Shown here in pieces: positions 15,227 to 20,113 of a stretch of DNA of 20,113 nt. The first letter of the stretch is position 1; every line of letters starts with the position of its first letter. The notes under the pieces are model-generated. The model had not been told where the DNA came from. It ran no database searches and worked only from the letters and a program-made list of their open reading frames with translations. Both the position numbers and the translations under genes were made by a program. Origin of the DNA: JASHVB01 sp049522565 (GTDB lineage: Bacteria; Pseudomonadota; Alphaproteobacteria; Acetobacterales; Acetobacteraceae); contig JBEKNT010000077.1 of the NCBI GenBank assembly GCA_049522565.1, positions 1 through 20,113 of the forward strand. Reading direction: 5' to 3'.

Positions 15227-18200
15227 CTACGCCGCCTTGCTGCCGCGCGGCCAGCGGCGGTCGATGTCGTCCAGGCAGGCATTCAACGCGGCCGGCAGAC
15301 GTGCGACGACGGCATCCAGCCGCGCTACCAGATTCCCGGCCGTCTCGCGGTCGTTGCGGGTCGCCGCGTCGGCGATCTCCTCCAGCAATTCGCCGAGCGC
15401 GAAGGCCCCGCAGGTCTCGGCACGCCCGCTGATCGCCTCGCAGGAGCGCAGGATGGCCTCCACCTCCCAGCCTGGCAGCAATTCACCCAGACGGGAGCAG
15501 CGGGCGGTGGCGTCGGCGAGGAACTCGGCGACCCCGGCGCGGGCACGGGCGATTCCGACGACCGCGACCATCTCCTCCAGATACGCCATCGACACGTCGC
15601 TGGCGTAATCGACGGCGCCAGCCTGCACCGGCAATGCGCTGCCGATCATGCGGTCCAGGGATGCGGTCAGCCGGTCGAGATTGACCGGCTTCTCCATCAT
15701 GGCGGTGAAACCGGCCTCCTCACAGCGCAGCCGTAGCCTGGCACCCTGCAAGGCGGTCAGCGCAATGATCGGCACGGTTGCCGCATGGCCGTGCAGGGCG
15801 CGCATGCGCCGCACCGTTTCGAAGCCGTCGATCCCGGGCATCTGCAGGTCCATCAGGACCGCGTCGAAACTGTCGTGGCTGGCCAGCCGCAACGCGTCCT
15901 CGCCATTCCCGGCGGTGAACACGGCATAGCCGCGCCGGGACAGCGCCGCGGCCAGCAGCGTCTGGTTGGCCTTGTCGTCCTCCACCAGCAGGATCCGCCC
16001 GCCGCGCGCCAGCGAGACATGCGGCACCAGCGCGTCCAGCGACGGCCGCTGCGCCAGCAACTGCTTCGCCACCGTGGCGACCTGGTAGGGATCGGGCGGC
16101 GCCGGCACGATCGCATCCACTTCCGCCGTCTCGGCTCCGTTCCCCACCCACACGATGGCCGCGCGGTTGCCGAATGCCGTGTTGCGCAGGCGGATGACGA
16201 ACACCTCCCCCGGCATGCCGGGCAGGTTGCCTTGCAGCACCACCAGGTCCACCGCGCCGCGCTGCGCTTCCAACCGCTCCGCCAGCGCCAAGCCAAGATA
16301 GCCGTCGGGCGCGGTCTCCACCATCAGCCCAAGCTCGCCGAGCTGGGCCGCGAGAGCACGCGTGGCGGGACCATCGTCGGCGACGATCAGCGCGGTCCGT
16401 CCGGCGAAGGGCAACAGCCGATCCTGCACCGGCACCCGATCGACCGGACATTCGAAGGTGAACTCGCTGCCGACGCCCAGGGCGCTTTCCAGCGTGATGG
16501 TGCCGCCCATCAGCCGGGCATTCTCCCGGCACAACGCCAACCCGAGACCCAGGCCGCCTTGCGACGCGCCGTCATGCGCGCGTCCGCGGCGGAACCGCTC
16601 GAAGATCTCCTCGCGTTCGGCCGGGTCGATGCCTGGGCCGGTGTCCGACACCGCGATCCGCAAGCGGCTCTGGCCGTCGGCCTCGACCGCCGAGGCGCGG
16701 ATCTCCACCCGGCCGGCGGCGGTGTACTTCACCGCGTTGCTGGCGAGGTTGAACACGACCTGGCGCAGCCGTGACGGATCGACCAGCCACTGTCCACGCA
16801 GCAGGTCGTCGCAGCGCGTATGCAGCTCCAGCGCCTTGTCGCGCGCCTGCGGCCGCAGCATGTCCACGACCTCCTGCACCAGCACGCTGACGTCCACCGG
16901 CTCGCAAACCAGGGCACCGCGCACGGTCTCGTCCTCGGACACCGCCAGCAGGCCGTTGAGCATCCCGAGCAGCGCGCCGCAACTCCCCTGCACCCGCTCC
17001 AGCCACACCCGCTGCTCTTGCTCCAGATCGCCGTCCAGCAACAACTCGCAGGTGCCCATGATGCTGGTCATCGGCGTGCGGATGTCGTGTCCCAGCGAGG
17101 TCAGCAGCCGATCCTGGTTGCGCCGCGCATCCGCCAGGGCGGTCTCGGCGGCATCGCGCAGCGCCAGCGCGGCGGCCTCCCCGGTCATGTCGCGGCCGGT
17201 GCAGACGAACCCGCCACTGCTCTCGGGCACCAGGGCGATACGCCAGACGCGGTCATCGAGCCGCACCTGGATGTCCTTGAGGGAGGTGCGCTGCTGCAAG
17301 GCGGCGGCGATCTCTCCGGCAGCGCCGGACTCGCGCTGCGGACCGAGCGCCGTCAGCAGCGGCTGTCCGACGCTGTCGCGCAACGCCTCGGGCGGGTTGC
17401 CGTACTGCGCCACGACGATCCCGGCTGCCTCCAGGTCGCACTGCCAGTCCGCGCCGAACCCGACCGGCACGGCCTCGGTGCGTGGCCGCCGGCGCGCCGC
17501 AAGGACGAGAAGCACGCAGCTCAGCCAGGCCGCCAGCAGGGTGCAGCCGGATACGATGATCGGGGCGCCGAGTTCGTGGCGCGGCAGCGCGATGCTTGTC
17601 GGCAGCGTTGCGGCCACCGCCGCGGCGATCGTGTGCAGCGGTGCCGTCCCCGTCCAACTTGTTGGCTGGCCGAACCAGGCCAGCAGAGACAGCATGAGAC
17701 GCTGCGTCCGGCTGTCCAGCCCGTCGAGCGCCGCGGCCCGATCCGCCGCATGCGGCAACAGCTCGCCGCCGGCGCCGCCGAGCAGGGAGAGCGCAATCTG
17801 CGGGGCCAGCCAGTCCGGTGAGATCAGCGCCTCCAGCGAGGCCTGCGGCAGGATCGCGCCGACCAGGCCGACCGGCTTGCCCGAAGCGTCGGAAACCGCC
17901 CGCGTCAGCACGATGCCGGACGATACGCCGAGCCACGGGGTGTCCTGGCGCTGCGGCACCAGTGCGCCCGCCGGCGCGGCGATCGCGCGACGGAACCAGG
18001 ACGTATCGCCGACCAGGGCATCCGCCCGCGCGAACGGCGCCGATGCCGCCAGTAACTGCCCGTCGGCGCCGAGCATGAAGGTCGCGGCGGCCGGCAACAG
18101 TGTCTGGAGCCGCAGCAGCCGCGCCGTTTGCTCTACCCGGTCGGTGATCGCGAAATCCGCCGGGCGCACCGCCTGGACTTGCTCGGTGAAGCGCGAGAGG

Positions 18201-18391
18201 GTCGCATCGACACCGGCCGCGACGCCCTGCGCCGCCAGCGTCGCCTGCTGGCCCGCCTGGCGGCCGGTTTGCGCAAGCTCGGACCCTGCGAGAATGATCC
18301 AGACGCCCAAAAACAGCCCGGCGGCAACGGCCAGGGCTGACGGCAGCACGACATGTGACAGGACCGCGCGAACGGTGCCCCGATGTTTCAC
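15227..18391 (-). CDS. membrane hybrid histidine kinase with two receivers and a degenerate HPt-like end
   Basis: A 1054-residue sensor kinase. GTG 18391 is chosen because AGGAAGG lies about 6 nt upstream on the minus strand. Order: membrane helix (about 11-36), periplasmic sensor of Cache-like size (about 40-275), second helix (about 276-299), PAS-like region (about 312-405), and HisKA with SLGHDIRTPMTSIMG (phospho-acceptor His435). The HATPase has FNLASNAVKY, DTGPGID and GGLGLGLAL (about 547-620). Receiver 1 (about 663-790) has Gln720 in place of the acceptor Asp (DLVVLQGNLPGM). Receiver 2 (about 798-918) has Asp848 and Lys901 and looks active. Residues about 930-1050 look like an HPt helical bundle, but the line CEAISGRAETCGA has Glu985 where the His should be, and the region has no His. 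Signal is unknown; the phosphate presumably leaves from receiver 2 or an unlinked partner. The lipoprotein gene 87 nt upstream may be co-transcribed. Confidence 0.85.
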   Translation of the reverse strand: MKHRGTVRAVLSHVVLPSALAVAAGLFLGVWIILAGSELAQTGRQAGQQATLAAQGVAAGVDATLSRFTEQVQAVRPADFAITDRVEQTARLLRLQTLLPAAATFMLGADGQLLAASAPFARADALVGDTSWFRRAIAAPAGALVPQRQDTPWLGVSSGIVLTRAVSDASGKPVGLVGAILPQASLEALISPDWLAPQIALSLLGGAGGELLPHAADRAAALDGLDSRTQRLMLSLLAWFGQPTSWTGTAPLHTIAAAVAATLPTSIALPRHELGAPIIVSGCTLLAAWLSCVLLVLAARRRPRTEAVPVGFGADWQCDLEAAGIVVAQYGNPPEALRDSVGQPLLTALGPQRESGAAGEIAAALQQRTSLKDIQVRLDDRVWRIALVPESSGGFVCTGRDMTGEAAALALRDAAETALADARRNQDRLLTSLGHDIRTPMTSIMGTCELLLDGDLEQEQRVWLERVQGSCGALLGMLNGLLAVSEDETVRGALVCEPVDVSVLVQEVVDMLRPQARDKALELHTRCDDLLRGQWLVDPSRLRQVVFNLASNAVKYTAAGRVEIRASAVEADGQSRLRIAVSDTGPGIDPAEREEIFERFRRGRAHDGASQGGLGLGLALCRENARLMGGTITLESALGVGSEFTFECPVDRVPVQDRLLPFAGRTALIVADDGPATRALAAQLGELGLMVETAPDGYLGLALAERLEAQRGAVDLVVLQGNLPGMPGEVFVIRLRNTAFGNRAAIVWVGNGAETAEVDAIVPAPPDPYQVATVAKQLLAQRPSLDALVPHVSLARGGRILLVEDDKANQTLLAAALSRRGYAVFTAGNGEDALRLASHDSFDAVLMDLQMPGIDGFETVRRMRALHGHAATVPIIALTALQGARLRLRCEEAGFTAMMEKPVNLDRLTASLDRMIGSALPVQAGAVDYASDVSMAYLEEMVAVVGIARARAGVAEFLADATARCSRLGELLPGWEVEAILRSCEAISGRAETCGAFALGELLEEIADAATRNDRETAGNLVARLDAVVARLPAALNACLDDIDRRWPRGSKAA

Positions 18392-18478
18392 GATGACCTT
18401 CCTAATCCTCAATGCCGCATCGCAGGTTACGGCGTGGTAGCCGTGCACGCGCAAATGCGGCCGTGGTAGCGGCTTCCG

Positions 18479-19039
18479 TCACGTCCAGATCACGATGCCG
18501 CGGACGCAGGCGAACCATTGCTGGCCGTCGGCACCCGATTCCGGTAGCGAGAGGATCGGCAAATCCTGGCTTGGCGGGTCCAGGTTGAGTGCGCCACCGC
18601 TGAGCAACATCAGGATCCGGCTGAGCGAGGTTTCGTTGCGGTCCAGCGTGAACAGGACCTCGCGGCGGCCGGCATGGGTGCCCGGGACCAGCCAGCGGCC
18701 GGCCGGGCCGCTGAAATGCGCCACCGGCCTGGCGGGTGCGTCGCCTGGCAGCGACACGGTCAGCCGGATCAGCCCCTCGCGGCGAACGGCGATCTGCAGG
18801 ACGGCCGAGCCGGCCCTGGCGAGGGCGACGCAGGCGTCCGGTCCGGTCTGGAAGGACCAGGCGGCGCGCAGCACCGGCCGGGCGGCATGCACTTGGGGCG
18901 GCGCTTGTGCCTCAGGTGCCGGCTCGGCGGGCTTCGGCGGCGGCGTCGGCGTTGCGCAGCACGCCGGCAACAGCGCGAGCAACAGGACGAACATCCTCCG
19001 GCGACGCGAGCCCGGGAAGTGGCGGTGGCGCACAGGCAT
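18479..19039 (-). CDS. putative lipoprotein upstream of the hybrid kinase
   Basis: A 186-residue protein from ATG 19039. The N-terminus has an Arg-rich stretch (GSRRRR), a hydrophobic segment (MFVLLLALLPACC) and a lipobox LPAC with Cys27, followed by a Pro/Ala-rich linker (TPTPPPKPAEPAPEAQAPP). The mature domain (about 55-186) is beta-rich in appearance (SAVLQIAVRREGLIRLTVSL, then EVLFTLDRNETSL) and contains two further Cys (DACVALA and FACVRG). I do not recognise a named family. An internal ATG at 18994 has GGAGG directly against it, too close to work, so the longer start is kept although it has no clear ribosome site. It lies 87 nt upstream of the kinase on the same strand and may deliver a periplasmic signal to it (inference). 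Confidence 0.7.
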   Translation of the reverse strand: MPVRHRHFPGSRRRRMFVLLLALLPACCATPTPPPKPAEPAPEAQAPPQVHAARPVLRAAWSFQTGPDACVALARAGSAVLQIAVRREGLIRLTVSLPGDAPARPVAHFSGPAGRWLVPGTHAGRREVLFTLDRNETSLSRILMLLSGGALNLDPPSQDLPILSLPESGADGQQWFACVRGIVIWT

Positions 19040-19201
19040 GTCGCGGGCAGGCTACCATAGCGGATACGCGGTAGTCTGCTGTTGTTGCGCGGCGCCGGTG
19101 CTGCCGTGTGTTTGGGCGGGTGGCAGCAAGACCGTTGATCCGTCACCCGCCAGACTCGATCTGCCGGATGTTGGGACCACAGGCGAGCCGGTTGCGAGCT
19201 G

Positions 19202-19579
19202 CTACGGGATGAAGCGGTGCAAATCGTCCTTCAGCAGGACGCTGTTGAAATTCATTAGCAGGCCAACCTTGCAGCCGCTCAGGCGGAGGTAGGTCAGCGT
19301 CTGGGCCTTGTGCACCGGCAGGACGTGCTCGACTGATTTCAGTTCGAGCAATACCGTCTGGTCCACGATAATATCGGCGTAGTAACTGCAAGTCATGCGC
19401 ACGTCTTGGTAGATGACGGCGAGCGGGACCTCGCTTTTGAACGGCATGCCGTCGTGGTGGAGTTCCCAGGCCAGGCATTGGTGGTAGACGGCCTCGAGGA
19501 GACCTGGTCCGGGCTTTCTGTGAACCTTGATGGCCAGACGAATGATTCGATCTGTCAGCGCATGTCCGGGTTCGGTCAT
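19202..19579 (-). CDS. GxxExxY protein (PD-(D/E)XK nuclease-like fold)
   Basis: A 125-residue protein of the GxxExxY family, named for GLLEAVY (here in KPGPGLLEAVYHQCLAWEL). The second half has SYYADIIVDQTVLLELKSVE, which fits the Asp...Glu-x-Lys active-site line of PD-(D/E)XK nuclease folds (PDDEXK_3 as recalled), then HKAQTLTYLRLSGCKVGLLM and FNSVLL. The biological role of this widespread family is unknown to me. ATG 19579 fits the usual start (TEPGHALTDRIIRLAIKVH); the open frame further upstream runs through the inverted repeat and is not expected to be translated. The gene stands alone, beside a large inverted repeat, a setting I recall for other members in unrelated genomes. Confidence 0.85.
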   Translation of the reverse strand: MTEPGHALTDRIIRLAIKVHRKPGPGLLEAVYHQCLAWELHHDGMPFKSEVPLAVIYQDVRMTCSYYADIIVDQTVLLELKSVEHVLPVHKAQTLTYLRLSGCKVGLLMNFNSVLLKDDLHRFIP

Positions 19580-19652
19580 GTGAGGTAGATTAGGGCCGGT
19601 TGGTTGCGGAATGCTTAACCCGCGGGGTCTGGAATGTGTTGGTGGCAGGCGA

Positions 19653-19877
19653 TTCAACGCAGAGTCCGCAGAGAACGCAGAGTTCGCAGAGAAGAAATTT
19701 CTTCTTGCACGCCGGGGATACGCAAGTTCGGCGGCTTGCTTCGCGCAAGCTGCGATCCGCGTTCTCTTCGGCACCCTGCTCCGTAATCTCGGCGCCATGC
19801 CGCGCGGGTGCGACCAGTCCGGGCCCCATTAAGTTCTTCTCTGCGAGCTCTGCGTTCTCTGCGAACTCTGCGTTGAA
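19653..19877. repeat. 44-nt inverted repeat built of 9-nt units, flanking 137 nt
   Basis: Left arm 19653-19696 and right arm 19834-19877 are reverse complements with 2 mismatches in 44. Each arm is a degenerate array of a 9-nt unit of the form NCGCAGAGW (ACGCAGAGT, CCGCAGAGA, ACGCAGAGT, TCGCAGAGA on the left). The spacer 19697-19833 holds no gene that can be supported. The whole 225-nt block could fold into a large hairpin and looks like a miniature mobile or amplified element. It lies 74 nt upstream of the GxxExxY start and is the main content of the 385-nt gap. Confidence 0.85.
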
Positions 19878-19964
19878 ACGCAGGTTACGAGCGGCACCAG
19901 CCCGACCGACTCACGCAGGACGCCTTGCGCAACCAGCCAACGTTGCACAGCATCCCGCGGCCAA

Positions 19965-20113
19965 TCAGTGCCCGAGTGCCTGCACGATCTCCTCGGTCAT
20001 CTTCTTCGCGTCGCCGAACAGCATCATCGTGTTCGGCCGGAAGAACAGCTCGTTCTCCACGCCGGCATAACCCGTAGCCATCGAGCGCTTCACGAACAGC
20101 ACCGTCCCCGCCT
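19965..20113 (-). CDS. pntB: NAD(P) transhydrogenase subunit beta, C-terminal part (runs off window)
   Basis: The last 48 codons and TGA stop (19965-19967) of a gene entering from the right edge. The readable protein, AGTVLFVKRSMATGYAGVEN and then ELFFRPNTMMLFGDAKKMTE, matches the C-terminus of PntB, the NADP(H)-binding part of the membrane proton-translocating transhydrogenase (KRSMxxGYAG, NPLF-like segment, TxMLFGDAK). PntB couples hydride transfer between NADH and NADP+ to proton movement. The rest of the gene and pntA are expected outside the window. About 87 nt separate the stop from the inverted repeat. Confidence 0.85.
   Translation of the reverse strand, partial: AGTVLFVKRSMATGYAGVENELFFRPNTMMLFGDAKKMTEEIVQALGH

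Noticed and set aside
16362..18440. 692-codon plus-strand open frame across the histidine kinase.
   Set aside because: It is Ser/Arg-rich with no recognisable domain, antisense to a gene with clear kinase motifs.
19653..19696. Possible CRISPR array in the 9-nt repeat tract.
   Set aside because: The unit is 9 nt with no spacers, and the tract recurs as an inverted arm rather than as direct repeats.

Overview
The window is GC-rich DNA with densely packed genes on both strands and short gaps filled with G/C-rich hairpins. Gene content fits an alphaproteobacterium. The glutamyl-tRNA synthetase-like protein and the mix of catabolic and transport genes resemble Acetobacteraceae, but that family placement is an inference from memory of protein styles, not a search. 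No rRNA, tRNA, CRISPR array or complete insertion sequence was recognised.

Left part (1-5914, all +): a secreted GH105-type unsaturated glycuronyl hydrolase cut close to its 5' end, an alpha/beta hydrolase, a CydD-type ABC half-transporter without a visible CydC partner, a 463-nt gap with a terminator-like hairpin, and an MFS permease of the anion:cation symporter type. The glycuronyl hydrolase and the MFS permease could serve uptake of sugar-acid compounds, but they are not in one operon.

Middle (5915-9493): an OmpA-domain envelope protein on the minus strand is followed by a small secreted protein broken by a single-base frameshift. A cysteine-dioxygenase-like cupin is divergent from the OmpA gene. 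Next come two minus-strand genes: an unrecognised small protein and a TPR protein made of exact 42-residue repeats.

Right-middle (9626-15126, +): a 1199-residue fused hydantoinase/oxoprolinase, a roughly 100-nt cloverleaf-like palindrome, then a translationally coupled pair. The pair is a small acidic protein followed by a full-length glutamyl-tRNA synthetase paralogue in which essentially every catalytic signature has been replaced while the scaffold is kept. This is the most unusual item in the window.

Right part (15227-20113, minus): a membrane hybrid histidine kinase of 1054 residues whose first receiver lacks the acceptor Asp and whose C-terminal HPt-like domain lacks the His. A lipoprotein gene lies just upstream of it. 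Then come a GxxExxY (PD-(D/E)XK-like) protein, a 44-nt inverted repeat built of 9-nt units, and the last 48 codons of pntB (NAD(P) transhydrogenase beta subunit), which runs off the window.
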